Positions 1-13,200 of a stretch of 64,000 nucleotides of DNA are shown here, in pieces. The notes beneath the pieces were generated by a model. It ran no database searches. It worked only from the letters and a program-made list of their open reading frames with translations, and had not been told where the DNA came from. The stretch's first letter is position 1. Every line of letters begins with the position of its first letter. This DNA is from Paramecium pentaurelia. Taxonomy: Eukaryota; Ciliophora; Oligohymenophorea; Peniculida; Parameciidae. The stretch lies in assembly GCA_905183005.1 (NCBI GenBank), contig CAJJDO010000097.1, positions 65,220 through 129,219 on the forward strand, in the 5' to 3' direction. The position numbers and the translations under genes were made by a program.

Positions 1-1120
1 AATCATATTTATATATAAAAAGTTTAAATAATTATGGACCCATAATCGAGTTCATTTTAGTAAGCAATTCAATAAGATATTTTTAATAAACAGATCTTAA
101 CTATTTGATCTAAATCATTTTTTATCCTCTAAAAATTTGAAAATTGTTATCAATCATTTCATTAATAACTTAATTTTTATTTTCTATACTCCTACTTTTT
201 TTAATATAATAATAATTCTATAAATTTAATTATTATGCCCACTTTATTTCATAATCTATAGCTATTCTATTTATCTCTTTTATTTCTTTATTATAATGAA
301 AACTCAATCTATGTAATGAATTTTATCTCAATTCAATAAAACTAACACCTGTCAATTAAGAATTAGCATAATATTTAATCATCTGATATTAGGAATCACA
401 ATACATTTTCTAATAATTCTACTTTGAAACTTAAAAATAATTATCAATGAATAATTAATGAGCTTCTTAATCATAAGTTGCTTCTTTAACTATAACAATT
501 AAACTACTCCTTTTAGACTTTCTTAACAAAGCAATAAAATCACTGGGCCAATTGAAATGTAAATAATTTTTTTTATCCACTTTTACATTCATATGTAATT
601 CATTATTCAATGATTATACATGTTTCTTAAGTTCCTCATGTGAATTGTCCTTAAACCCAAATTTATTTAAAGAAGTATAATCCAAACGTTATGATAATAC
701 TAGTAAAAAATGTTAGAATGCCAATCTTGTTTATAAGGTTTCTCGACAAGGACGAGACAAATCAACGTATTGTAATAAATTATTATATATAGATTCTTTA
801 ATTAGTTCAACATCGAAATATTCTTAAGTTAAGTTTCTAAGAGTATTGTAAATATATTACTTCAATGCTTTTAAACATCTTTTTGGTGAATTGTATTAAA
901 AAACAGGTATTTTACAAACTATTTATTGGCAACAACTTTTTGGATTGGAATGGTAAAATTATTAACCTGTTTTACGCCAACTGTTTTCTTAAAGTTGAGT
1001 GTAGATAGAATCATTTAAATTCTAAATTTAAAGAATAGTTCCATTTGCAGTCAGTTATTTGCAACGTAAACAGAAACTCTGTTATTCTATATTAATTGTG
1101 TTGATATTGATGCTGGCCAT
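1..1120 (-). CDS. ATE1: Arginyl-tRNA-protein transferase (ATE1), partial, 3' end off the left edge
   Basis: ATE1 moves arginine from Arg-tRNA to N-terminal acidic residues, marking proteins for the N-degron pathway. The frame starts at the ATG ending at 1120 and stays open to base 1, about 365 codons, with one 24-nt intron (837-860, gtaatat...cttag). The N-terminal domain is recognisable. A CxxC pair (CLRC, C17/C20) and a CC pair (C63/C64) match the cysteine cluster of ATE_N, with the motif ENSWRKTGQQFYH between them and SPKRCLKALK after them. The C-terminal half (around NLQNYYYIKKS) resembles ATE_C but is divergent. An internal ATG at 1044 lies in another frame and was rejected. ATE1 identity rests on the N-terminal domain and is fairly sure. 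The stop codon is outside the window. Confidence 0.8.
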
Positions 1121-1150
1121 CATAAATTTTGTAAATTACAATTGTAGAAT

Positions 1151-1870
1151 TGAATTGTGAAAGTTTTTTAAGGGAATAATAATAGATCATTATATTATGT
1201 ATGTCAATTAATTTTACAACACAATTTAATTAATATTATCTATAATCAATATTAATTAATTGGTCTAAATGATCAAGGTTATGTTGATATAATAATAATC
1301 CAAGCAATTATATATATATATGATTTAATGTACAAAGTAAGTTTAATCAATTCTTATTGAAGGATTAATTTAAACATTAGATAATACCTACAAACACATC
1401 AAATAAATCTAGGGCTGAACTAAAAATTTTATCTACCAAGATTTTTACAAAAATTTCTGGAGTTTAAGCTACAGCTATCGGTATATCTAGAATTTTTTAT
1501 ACCTATTGCAATAATTAAAATACCTATTAATAAGATTCGATAATTCAACAAATAGACAAGTTTAAGATAAGGAATAACAATTAAATAAAGCTATTGTATA
1601 GTATTCGTCCATTTAATCATTAGGATATGACTCAATGCTTTATACTTTGCAAATCATGATAATTCAATAATCATTATGATAAATTTGTCTCAAATATACC
1701 TAACGATCCCCCTATAATTGATGTGACTAATGCTAATTCAATTCCAAAATAACTAAATATTTAGTCTTCTCTATATACCTCCAAAAATCTGGATCGATAT
1801 AAATGAATCCTCTCCCCATATAGGACTTTACCATTCTGATTCTATCCAATCATATGGATTGCCCAAATTC
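1151..1870 (+). pseudogene. Decayed coding-like frame, unidentified
   Basis: The + strand frame opens after a TGA near 1151 and has no good in-frame ATG. It reads coding-like text such as GLNDQGYVDIIII, then a likely 26-nt intron starting gtaagt at 1337, then SRAELKILSTKIFTKISGV. It reaches a TGA inside ...ILCKS/QFNNHYDKF and continues in the same frame for another 45 or so codons (NIPNDPPIIDVTNANSI). It then needs a shift to continue as ESSPHIGLYHSDS. The missing start, the internal TGA and the frame change suggest a relic gene or sequence errors. Its 5' end abuts or overlaps the ATE1 start. No family was recognised. Confidence 0.35.
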
Positions 1871-3020
1871 ATAATATTTATATTTTTATAGTATATTTAA
1901 TTATATTGTATCATTCTCATTAACAATTTTATTCTCTTACTGTTTAAATTCTTAAACTTTTAAGTCATTATTTATTCAATTACAATATTTTTTAAATTTA
2001 GGAATAACATTTTTCTTAAAAATAATACCATAATACTAAAATAAATATTATATTGTTTTAGAAAATAACAATAGAATGTTAATTGTAATTTTATGATCTT
2101 TCATTTAAGTTTTAAAATTTTACTAATTAAATTTAACAACTATAAAATGGAAATTATTTAATAAACAGATTTTTCTAGTAGTTTTTAAAATAATAAAAAC
2201 TGACAAATAAATAGTCAATTATGTTTATAATATTAATAGGTAAAGTCTAAAAAATATTATAAACTTAAACATAGACCTACTAGTTTTTATTTATAGCCAT
2301 TTTTTGTCACAGAAAATTCGATACCCTTGTATACCATTACTGATAATTTTGTATGAATAATAATTTTAATGTCTATTACTATTAAAGAATGAAAAACCTT
2401 ATTTTTCTTAAACTGTTTAATTTTTTATTTAGATCAAGTAAAGGGAAAGAAATTCTTGCAATAATTTAAGCAATGGAGTAAATTAAAAAATAATTACTTA
2501 TTTAATTCATTTATTGTTAAATTAAAAATTATATATTAATCTACTTTGAGTTGTTATATATAGTCTTTATATTAAAATCTAAATTAGTTATAATAATTAT
2601 TATCTGCTCTCTCATTTATATATAAATGAATTCAAAAATAATTGCTTTTCTAATTCAAAATACTATTTAACTATATTTCCCTTTTAAATCATATTATAAA
2701 GTATAACTAAATTTTCTTATTTAATACAATATGATTACTTTGAGAAGTTAATTTTAAAAAAAGATGGGTAGAACATAAAATAAATTTTTATAGCCTTTTA
2801 ATAATGATTATTAAGATTAATTTTGTTTTTTAAAAAAAATGTTAATCCAATTATTATCTGAAATTGATTTTTTTATAAAACTATGTAAATTTACTTCTAT
2901 GATATATGTAAGTTCATTTAAGAAATAAATGAATGTTTTAGAGTAGATATCAGATAAGAAGCATAGGGGATATAATATTTCTATTATGTAGTTACCATTT
3001 AAATAGATAATTGAGATAAT
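1871..3020. other. AT-rich stretch without a supported gene
   Basis: About 1.1 kb of very AT-rich sequence. A minus-strand frame of about 130 codons beginning near 2303 stays open. With TGA as the only stop and this base composition, such a length is within chance, and its translation shows no motif. Nothing else was seen. Confidence 0.4.
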
Positions 3021-3329
3021 TCATTTTTTAATTTATCCACAAACTTCACATTTCTCTTCAGTATTTTCTTCATATGTACAAAATTCACAAGTCCAAGATT
3101 ACAATGTTATATACAAATTCACTTTCTTAATAATAGCCAATTTCTTTTTTATTTCATTAATGTCATTTGTACAATTCACATAATAAGATTTCCCATCATC
3201 ATCTATATATGTTAATAAAGGACTAATTATATTCATTTGCTGTTTTATAAAGCGTATGATCTCATCATATGTTGGGTTTTCATTTTCATACAATTTTTCT
3301 TAGTCATTGGCAACTATATTAAATAACAT
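3021..3329 (-). CDS. Small protein with C-terminal RanBP2/NZF-type zinc finger
   Basis: A 102-codon frame with no intron. The last 25 residues contain WTCEFCTYEENTEEKCEVCG, which fits the RanBP2/NZF zinc finger (W-x-C-x2-C, Asn, then C-x2-C). Such fingers bind ubiquitin or single-stranded RNA. The first 75 residues (around PTYDEIIRFIKQQ) match nothing I know. The start at 3329 is the first ATG in frame; a downstream ATG within KQQMNI is the alternative. Only 19 bp separate this start from the ATG of the divergent RRM gene at 3349, so the two must share a promoter or one start is further downstream. The zinc finger is sure; the function is not. Confidence 0.7.
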
Positions 3330-3348
3330 AAATTTTATATTAATATTA

Positions 3349-4070
3349 ATGTATTAAGTCTTTATTAGTGGCTTACCATACACTGCTTCAGAAAACGATG
3401 TTTAAGCACTTTTTGAAGATTGTGGGGAAATCCTGTAAGTCATATCATCTAATTTAGATCAATTAAATTGCCAAGATATTAGGATTCAAACAGACTTCTA
3501 GGTTATGGTCATATTACATTTAATGATTCTGATGCAATACAAAAAGCATTAGCACTTAACGGCTCTTAATTGGGAGGCAGATATATTGATGTTAAAGAGG
3601 CCAAAGGAACCTAACCTCAAAAAACAGGTGTTCCACCTCCTGAATGTCTTACAATTTTTGTCAAAAATCTGTCTTATGATTTAAATGCTGATCAAATAGG
3701 AGACTCCTTTAGACCATGTGGTAAGGTAGCAAATGTTAGAATGGTTTATAATACTGTCACTAAGAATTTTAAAGGCTTTGCTTATATAGATTTTGAAGAT
3801 CATTAATCAGTTATAAAAGCTCTGTAGATGAATGGTAAAAAAGTACATGGAAGACAAGTTTAAGTAGATTTTGATGTTAAGAACCCTAAAGCAGGATATA
3901 GATATCAACCAAAATAAATTGAATAATAGAGCAAATATAATAAAGAATATTAAGAGATTTAAAAAAAGAAAATTAAAAAAGAAAAAGTTGTGTAAAAAGT
4001 CAAAAAAATTAAAAACTTTGCTGAAACTTAAAAGTAAATATCTGCATAAAGAAATAAGTAATAAATATGA
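3349..4070 (+). CDS. RNA-binding protein with two RRM domains (nucleolin/NSR1-like)
   Basis: Encodes 232 residues with one 23-nt intron (3435-3457). The first RRM begins at once: VFISGLPYTASENDVQALF is RNP2 plus helix 1. The second begins LTIFVKNLSYDLNADQ, and its RNP1 is KGFAYIDF. The tail is lysine/glutamine-rich (KKKIKKEK). Two RRMs followed by a basic tail recall nucleolin/NSR1-type ribosome-biogenesis factors, but SR-like or translation factors share this layout. It is divergent from the zinc-finger gene with 19 bp between start codons. The exon sum (699 nt) is in frame, supporting the intron. Confidence 0.85.
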
Positions 4071-4913
4071 TTTCCTCATGTTTTTATAGTTTTTAAAGTA
4101 TATACATATATATTAGATTATCAATTATTTTCTATAATTATTTTTAATAATCTTAGTAATTAAGATTTCTAAATAACATGAATGGTTACTGTAATTTAAC
4201 ATTATTGTAATATAATCAGAAATACAAGTTTTAATTTATAATCTGTTGTCTTTTGATTATTATAAAAAATTTAAATTAGGAAATTCATAAAAATGTATAA
4301 TAATGTAGATATTCAAATTATAAATGCTAATCTGATTGAATTTAGATTAGAATTCATTGTTGCAATATAATTTAGACTTATTATATAATTTTTATGTCTT
4401 TATTAATTGATGAGAATATATCAAATTATGAATGTTAAAAAGAAGATAATTAAATTAAGGAAATTTATGATTGATCATTTAAGGTTGAATTTTGAAAGAT
4501 TCCATTTTTTATAAGTGTAAATTGGGTAAGTAATCAAAATAATATTTAAATATATATATTATATATTTATAATTTATGACGGTTTCATTTTCTTAAATGA
4601 GGTATAATGAAGATATATTTTACGTAGTTTTACTTTTAATTTGAATTTGAGTTATTAAATTGAATAATTGTAATAAATTTTAATTGACTTTACTTTAAAT
4701 TTGTTGTAGTAATAATTATTGAGAAAGGTTATTCTATTGAGAGTATAAATTTTAATTGATAAAATATTGATTTAATCATTTTCTTCAATTTATTGACAGT
4801 TTATTCGTCAGGTCATCCTAATTTGATCTGACATCAATATTAGAGTGTATAAGTGATTAAATGGTGATTTTTAGTACATTAAATAATTTAGAGAGCATTA
4901 ATAATATTAAAAT
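4071..4913. other. Intergenic AT-rich stretch
   Basis: About 840 bp between two + strand genes. A frame from an ATG at about 4293 stays open for about 105 codons to a TGA near 4610, but its translation has no motif and its length is not unusual for this code and composition. No RNA gene or repeat was seen. Confidence 0.4.
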
Positions 4914-6578
4914 ATGGGATGTACTACTTCAGGTGATACTGTCACATTGTCATTTAATGATTTTCAATTACTTAAACTAGGAACTTAATCTATAGAGTTG
5001 ACTCAATTGTTTTTGGTTGCAAACAATTTAATAAATGAAGTCTAACAACTATATAAGAAAGTTGAAGGAAATAGACTCATTTTATTACGCATTACAAAAG
5101 TACATTTATAAATCCATATTATAGGTATCATTAACAGGTAATCAGACATTAATAGATGCATTTGGATTTTGGACTAGATATGTTTCAATATGTAACCTTG
5201 GATAGAGTGGCTAGAATGGAGTATTTTACAAATTTGAAAATGAAGGTATTCCAAAAAGACTATTTTTATAGGAAAATATTTGAACTATAACTTAGGTTTG
5301 AGTGGCGATTTAAAATTATAATGGTTTGGGGAGGTTTTGAATGATTATCTTAAAGCACTAGAAGGGATTACAAAAATAATCCCAACCATTATTGAATAGT
5401 TAAAAGTAGTTCTGGAAAAGGTTGTAAGCATGACAGTAAATGTTAAAGAGAAGAATCAAACTTCTAGACATAATATAAGTTTATTAAAATTCAATATAAG
5501 TTTCATAAAAATTATCAACATAAAAATCATAAAGTAAAATGAAGAACTAGAGATACTTAGAAATAAATATAAATAAGTAGCATAAGCTGCAGATGAACAA
5601 GGAATAAAACTCTATAATAAATATGGAGTAAGAAAATTGCAGAATGAAGAAAAATATTGTTTAAAAACAAAAATTAACATTATTATAGAATAATGTTATT
5701 AAGGTTAAATGAGATCTGAAATAGAATAGGAAATGTAGTAAAAAGAAAAAGCAAAAAGAAAATTAAAGAAACCTTAATGGACTTTTGGAGATGATATTGG
5801 AATTGGAATTAAAAAATTTCCTTTTAGAATTAGATGGACAGGTTGTGAATGTGTTGATCATTCTTTTTTTATTATCTCGAATTATTTAGAAAATCATAGT
5901 AAACATCTACTCTTATTGAGAAAATTATCAGTTATTTTGAGATATTTGACATAGGCTTATAAAACTGATGAGGACACATTAACAAGAGCTTGGTCAATAT
6001 TTTGTTGTTATTTAAATTAAAGGGAAAGAACAATTATATAAAATAGTATGTCTATTTTAGAAGGATTGAAGAGACTTAAACTTAAAGATCAGAATGCTGA
6101 AAAATGCAGAATCTATTTCATTTAGTATATTGAGTAATTTGATAAAGAATTAATAGAGAAATTAGAATAGGAATGGGAAAATTATATAGAAGGATAATCA
6201 AAGGTATTATCATTATGGTCGAATAATTAAATATTTTCTACTATTGAATTCTAAGAACTTGATATACATGATAAATATTATGCATTAACAAGTATGGCTA
6301 AAAATGTTTATGCTCTTTAAAACTATTTTCCAGTTGCTACTAAAATATATAATACAGGTATTTAGTATTTATTTATATTTTTAGTTTATTAAAGAAAATT
6401 GACAAAAGGAAAGGATTTTCTCAATCAAATGCAATCAATATATATATCATCAGGAATCTATTCTCTTCCATTTGAAAATCTGCACACCTTAAATAAAGTA
6501 GAAGATGATATTTAAATTGTGAAAAATAAGGAGATAAAGTTCAAATATGCATATAGCAAATTCTAATAGAAAGGTTGA
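4914..6578 (+). CDS. Uncharacterised 528-residue protein with N-myristoylation-type start
   Basis: Starts MGCTTSGDT, a Gly2/Cys3 signal typical of N-myristoylated and palmitoylated proteins, so it is probably membrane-tethered. Three introns (5100-5124, 5246-5271, 6358-6384; 25, 26 and 27 nt) give an in-frame sum of 529 codons. The central part is rich in Glu, Lys and Gln and likely coiled-coil (around QMRSEIEQEMQQKEK). The C-terminal third is helical, without a known motif. No enzyme signature was found. A neighbouring gene at 10289 also begins with MGCC, so this N-terminal signal occurs twice nearby. I do not recognise the family. Confidence 0.7.
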
Positions 6579-6662
6579 GCAGTTCGATTGGAAATAATAT
6601 TTGATATTTATAAGATTAATTGTTATTTTATACATAATTTTCATTAATATGATTAAGTAAGA

Positions 6663-9600
6663 TCAGTCATCTTAGTCTTTATTTATTTATTATATGCTCT
6701 TAAAGTATTAAACAAAGTTAATAAGAGCAAACTTTTACTCTTCTTTTTTCTATTGTTTTATTTGTTATCTAAGAGTTTATTTTTTGCCTCCAAATGTATT
6801 TCCCAATAAATTTGTAATTTAACTTGAAAGATGAGGTAATTCAACCTTTGGATCATATGGAGGTTCATCTCCATCAGTAAATGAATCCTCCAATTTTTAC
6901 TTTAATGATTTAAAATCATTTATCATGCATTTATCAACTCCTTTAATATCTGGATCATTTTATGAAAGAATAGTTTTCATTTGATTTCCAATATTTAAAT
7001 ATACATATAACAAGAAACCATCTAATTTTGTATGTAAATCTTTAGCTCTTCTATCATCTAAATCAATTGGTTTGTCTCCTCTTATTATAGATAATTTTTC
7101 AGCTAATCTACTACATGCTTCAATAAATTCATGAAAATTCATTTAATAATGTTTTGAAGAGTATAATTCATCTTTCTATGTTACCATGGATTGTAAATAT
7201 ACTAAATAACATTCCCTTTCACTCAATTCATCACATATCAATTTACATTCAGATATGAAATCTTTAAAATCTGAAAATGATACATATTCAAATTTAAATT
7301 ATTATGGTTTTTTACTTAATTTACAACAATATTTATATAATGATTTGAGCATGGCAAGTCTATCATTTAATAATATATCACATTTTTAACTCCATAATCT
7401 TGTTTTTCTCCATTATTAAGATTAATCGAATTTACTAAAATATTCTTAACATTATTATTTGATAGCATTAATGGAATCTACCATTGATGTATAAATTCCT
7501 GATCTTATATATTTATCATTGCATAATCTAATCATGATTTCCAATAATTAACATCTAACAATACCTTTTTCATATGCCTAAGGAAATGCTACATCTTTTG
7601 CTGCACTTGTGGAAGTAAAACTAATATCAATATCATTTGTTTTCATTCCATCCATTAATGAAGTCTAGACTAAAAAATCAATGAAATCTTGTATCATTAT
7701 ACAAGGTATTGGTGTATTTATAGATCCTGAAGCATGATATTTATAAACATGAAATAAATTTCTATATAAATCTCTTAAACATTCTTTTACTTCTCCAACC
7801 TCATTTTCCTTTACTAATCTTGTAACTTTTGAATTCTAAAAGTCAAACTCAAAACATTAATCAATTAATTAAGGAGTATCTGGTTAGAAATTTCTAAATA
7901 TTGAACTCTCTACTGACCAATCATGTTTCTTGATATTTAGATAGGGAGAGAAATCAAATTTAGCTAAAGGTTCTCTTGGTTTACATTATACTAATGGCAT
8001 ATATTTATCAAATAACTGTTATTTATTAAATGTTTTAAGCACATTTAAAGATTCAATTATATTTCCATCTACTAAAATTTCATCATTATATAGAAATGGT
8101 ATAGAAGATAAAGGAATTTCAAGTTAAATAATTGGTTAATCAAGTGCTGGTTATTAAACACCTAAAATTGGATTAGTAAAAAAATAATGAATATTTTAAT
8201 TAGGTGGACACATTTTAACTAAAAAGAATTCATGATTTAAATGAGTCATTAAAAGAGGTTTGTAATCTTCAAAATCAAAATGAATAAATATAGGTTCATT
8301 ATATAGACTTCCTGATTTATAAGCAGTCCATTCAAATTTAATTTCTTACCATCCTTCACAAATCCAACATGTATCTAATTTATTTATTTAATTAACTTTT
8401 TAAACATTTAATTTTGTTGATCTAATTTTTCTTTATCTACTATATGGCATAACAAATTCTTCATATTAATTGGTAATAGTTTATATATCCTTCTTAGGTT
8501 GATCCAATAATTTAAAATATTATTTTTATTTATAAAGCAATGTTAATTTATCATTTAATATCTTTTTTTATTAAATATTATTAATTAAGAATCCATTTTA
8601 ATTGACTACTAATTCAGTTTAGTTTCCTTCAAAATGAAATCCATATATAGTTTCATTTTTTATTAATGCATCAGCTATAACTTAGGCTTATAAATAAGTA
8701 AATTTATTATATGATAGATCAACATGAAGTAATTCATTATAAGGTCTAGCTATTGCTTTAGCTATTGATGAAGCACAATCAAGTGAAGCAATATTATTAT
8801 GAGATAAATCTAATATTTTAATGCTTGTATTCTTATACATAGCTTTCCAAATAGTATTTCCAGCACTTGAATTTAGATGATTGTATCCAAGATATAATTC
8901 TAATAATCTTTAAGTTTATTTTAATAAATTTGATAGACTCATACATGCAGATTCTGTAATTTGATTATTATTCAAATTTAGATGTTGTAGAGTATTATTA
9001 TTCATTAAATATTTAACAATTATTTTACATCCTTAATCTCTTATGTTATTCTTTTCTAAATTAATTTTGCTAATTTAATTTTTATTAATATAACTCATTA
9101 ATACATCCATATGTTAATAGTGTAATTTACAATCAATCAATTCTAAATCTTTTAAGGTTGTTGGAAAACTTAAAAGCATATCTCTTAGTTACAAAGGATC
9201 AAAAATATTATGATTCATTTATAAACTAGTTATACTTTTGCTTTATTAAGTTTGCATTGCAAAAGAAAATGCCCTACAATCCTCACGAGATCTTAAACAT
9301 CTATTAGTATTTACAGATACTAATTATTAAGTATTTTATATCAATCCAAAGGTTTTTGGAACTCTTTAAGGTTATGAAAGATTTAAACTCAAATAGAGAT
9401 TCTAAGGTTATTATTTATAAACTTTAGCAAACTCATTGAGTTTATTAGAATTTCTAACAGAACTTAGAAAGTCTTAGGTACTTAAATTTGGTAGAAGTTT
9501 GCTACTAATAAATATAATAATTTACTTTCCTTGTTTCATTCTTTGAAAATATAGATATCTTTCATTTCCTTTTTACAATTAAGAATTTCTAGTTGTTGAT

Positions 9601-9959
9601 TCTAAGGTTTTTGCCTTGTATGTTGGTTCTTAAGGAAATTCATCTGAAGTATTAATTTGTTGTATTATCTCTTAATCCTTTTGCATAAAGAATTACCAAT
9701 CACATACTTCATGTTTTAAAAGTTCATCAGCTATGTTTTTTTCAAAACTAGATGAAGTATTTTAATTCTCTTGATTTATATTTACCTCAGGTTTATTGGT
9801 TATGTAGAGTTTTCTCTATAAATTTTTAGTAGTATTGGGATGTTTTGTCCAACTCTATTAACCTAAACCTACATCACTTTTATGAGGCAGCATTAATCTA
9901 CGAAAGGTTTCTATTGGTTAAGATAATTGTTTATTATTAGTATCATCATGGGAAATCAT
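6663..9959 (-). CDS. Large leucine-rich-repeat protein (RNase-inhibitor-type LRRs), about 1,090 residues
   Basis: A long frame starting MISHDDTNNKQ with one short intron, either 9505-9525 (21 nt) or 9502-9525 (24 nt); both keep the frame. After a disordered N-terminus of roughly 200 residues come RI-type LRRs: LKDLELIDCKL, ISKINLEKNNIRDQG, LQHLNLNNNQITESA, LLELYLGYNHL, IKILDLSHNNI, LLHVDLSYNKF. The remaining 600 or so residues include DTCWICEGWQEIKFEW and helical segments ending with an acidic, then glutamine-rich tail. LRR proteins of this size are common in cilia and basal bodies of ciliates, but nothing in the sequence proves that location. The LRR assignment is sure; the C-terminal part is unrecognised. 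Confidence 0.8.
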
Positions 9960-10288
9960 ATATATTTATTTTTTAATACTATAAGTAACCAATTCGTTTA
10001 TTATACTTAATTTGTCAAAGTAATTTATTAAAATCAATGGTGAATTACAATTCTTTAAGACTTTATATTTTAATCATAAGTATTACATAATCTCTAATGT
10101 AATAATCATTACTTAAATATGTTCAATTATCAAATTTAACATCAATTTTAAATGTTTTTAATAATGAAGAATCTATTATATACAATATTTATTATTAAAA
10201 ATAACAAGATCATATAATCAGAATTCCTCATCATATAAATATTACTAGCATTTAAAAATTTATATTAAAAACTTTATATTTAATTAAA
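9960..10288. other. Shared upstream region of two divergent genes
   Basis: 329 bp of AT-rich sequence between the start of the LRR gene (minus) and the start of the HECT gene (plus). It must hold both promoters. No motif beyond AT-richness could be defended. Confidence 0.5.
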
Positions 10289-13200
10289 ATGGGTTGTTGC
10301 GTGAGTGCAGCTAATAATATTCAAGAACCTGATAATAGGAATAAAAAGCCTATATAAATTAATCATCCTTAAATATAATAAGAAGATATTTAAAATATTG
10401 AAGTTAATTAAGAGGATAGGTCTTAAGAATAAGATAAAAGAAAAAGAATGGTCTAAACTAAAAATGATATACCTCCACCTTGTAAATATCCTAAACCTAA
10501 GAAAAAAGACAATTTTGACGAGATGCAATTTGAAAACAATTAATAACCTATCGAACCTTAAAAACCAAAATTACCCAGGAATGAAAAATTACAGAAATTA
10601 ATAAATTATGGAAAGGAGTATGTTCAATCAATTCATCATAATTCTGAAACTGACATATAAATTATAAATGAAATTGAATAGAAAACTTTTTCGAATTCAC
10701 TAACATTAGAAGAATTGAATGTAACATATTTTAATATTTTTTTAGGATATATCAAAAAGTTATGATAAATAATTAATTGAAATCCTATTTTTAAAAGGTT
10801 GTTTAGGAATCACTATGCTTGAACTTATATTAATTCATATACAAACTTTCGAAATTATTACCCATCTATTATTAGAGCATTAATTTTCTATAAATGATGA
10901 TCTCTATTATGTTGCAATAAGAATTATAAATAAAATTAAACCATTAAGAAAAAATGATAACTAAGTTTAATAATCTATTAATTTTATTAAAGCAATCTAA
11001 AATTCCAATCAAATTAGTTAATTAATAATTAATAAAGGGGCAGTTATACTTTTTAATAGATTTTAAAATTTTGACTCTGAATTCAATTTAAGAAATCATT
11101 TACATATTAAATTATTAGGTATAATAGTGAAATTACTTAAACATTTCTCAATCAATTCAACTCTTGAATAAACATATTGTAATGCAAAAATTGATTATAA
11201 TTTTACTAATTTATCAATACCAAAATCTATACCAAAAGGAGATAGTAATTAAGTAAATTCTAGTAAAATAGAATTGAAACATCTAAAATTCAATATATTT
11301 CATTAGATAGCCTTAAATAAAGAATGGAAACTATTTATATAATACTCTAATAATTATTATTAAGTGCCTGATATTTCTGGTATTACTCCTTTTATGATAT
11401 TTATGGAAAAGGCTCCTATTAACATAATATTAGAATATATATTGGAATATCCTTCTCAACTTAAATAAGCTATTAAGTATTCAACATAATAAGGTAAGAA
11501 TATTGTACATTGTATTTCTATGAATAAAAACATTAAAGAAGAGAATGAATCTTTAATTATAAATATCTTATCCCAATTATAATAATGTGGATAGTAAGAA
11601 TAATTGTTAGAATAATTACTTTAATAACCATATAATGATTAAATTCCTTTAATTTCTTATATGGATTCACATAAAGTAGTTTTAAACACAGTTTGTGAGT
11701 ATTTAAGTCAATTTATTAAAAAAGAATTTGATTTTAACAAATTGCATATCTAAGCTATTGTTAATTCACATCAAATAAAAAAATAGAGAACTAAAGATCT
11801 TAAAAAAAATAAATTAAATTCTAGTTTATAAGAGAAGTTCTTTAGTTTTTTAAAAAAAGGTAGAAATTTAATAAAATAATATCCATAGAAAAAAATAAAT
11901 ACTTAATATGATTATGTTTATTTACACTATATTCAATTAGTGAAATAAGTAATAAAAAAAGATTTAAAAATAAAATTTGATTGGATTAATAATTTTAATA
12001 TTTATACAAGCTATTTTCCTTATGAAATAGGTACCACATAATAGACATTTATGAATATTTTATTAAGAAATGGACATTAAGAATAAGTGAAATAAAATAT
12101 TATTTAAGTGATTTAATTAATTAATTAAAATTGTTATATAGATGTTGAGACTCCTAATGGATTTTCCCTAAAAGCATAATTGTTAGCATAATTGATAAGT
12201 TTAAAAAAAGAATAAAAATAGTATCCATATTAGACAGTATTTGATATGATTGATTCTATAGTAATTGAATAAATTAATCAAAATCCAAAATTATTAATAA
12301 CTTAAATATTTGGAAATACAGATTTTAAATAAATAGAACATTAAACAATATATTCAATGTTAATTTAATTAAAGGATTAAAAATTATTAGAAGGTTGTTT
12401 GACTGCATAATTATTATTTGATATAGATTAAAATACTAAATATGAAGTGTTACTTGCAGCTTTTGAATTGAAATAATTGCATTCTAAAGATCATTTGCTT
12501 AAGAAAATATTAGATTCAATTTAAATTAGAGCTAAACTTAAATTATTTGGACTTAAGAATAAAAAACACTTTTTTGAGATTAGATTAAATGATTTATAAT
12601 AACCAAAAGAAGATGAGAAAAATTATACTATCAATTTTTAAACATTAATTCATCTTGATCTATAAGACTATTTATCAAAAAAAAAAATCATTTAATAGAT
12701 TATTTAATAAGATAATAATAATAAGGAAGAAGATTAAATATTATATTTTAGAGCATATTTATCATATAACAATCTTTTAATATTTAATTAACAATTAGAA
12801 TCCTATAAAACCTTTATAGAAATGACAAAATAGAAACCATTTCTATTTCTTAATAAATTTTGGTCTATGAAAGATAAAATCAATTTTCATCCAGAAATAT
12901 TAGTTGAAAAAGATATTAAAAAATATGTTATTTTTTATGATTTAAAAGTAGAACATTATGAATAAGCATTTGATTGGTAAATTTATGGAATCACAGCAAA
13001 AATTTTCAATTCTACAATTCCTAATAATATTAATTTAGATAAATTAAGTAATAAACAAAAGGTTATTAGAAATTAAATTATAGATAAAATGTATTTTGGA
13101 GATGCTTTAGCTCGATCAAATAAATTTAATTAAGAATTATAAGGTTATATTTCAAGCTATTCATATGCAAAAACTTAAATAAAATTTTATCTATAAAAAA

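Noticed and set aside
1..200. Telomere or chromosome end at the window edges
   Set aside because: Neither edge has runs of the G/T-rich Paramecium telomeric repeat; genes are cut at both ends instead.
1044..1120. ATE1 starting at the ATG ending at 1044
   Set aside because: That frame cannot be joined to the downstream ATE1 frame by any reasonable intron, while the ATG at 1120 is directly in frame and includes the CxxC motif.
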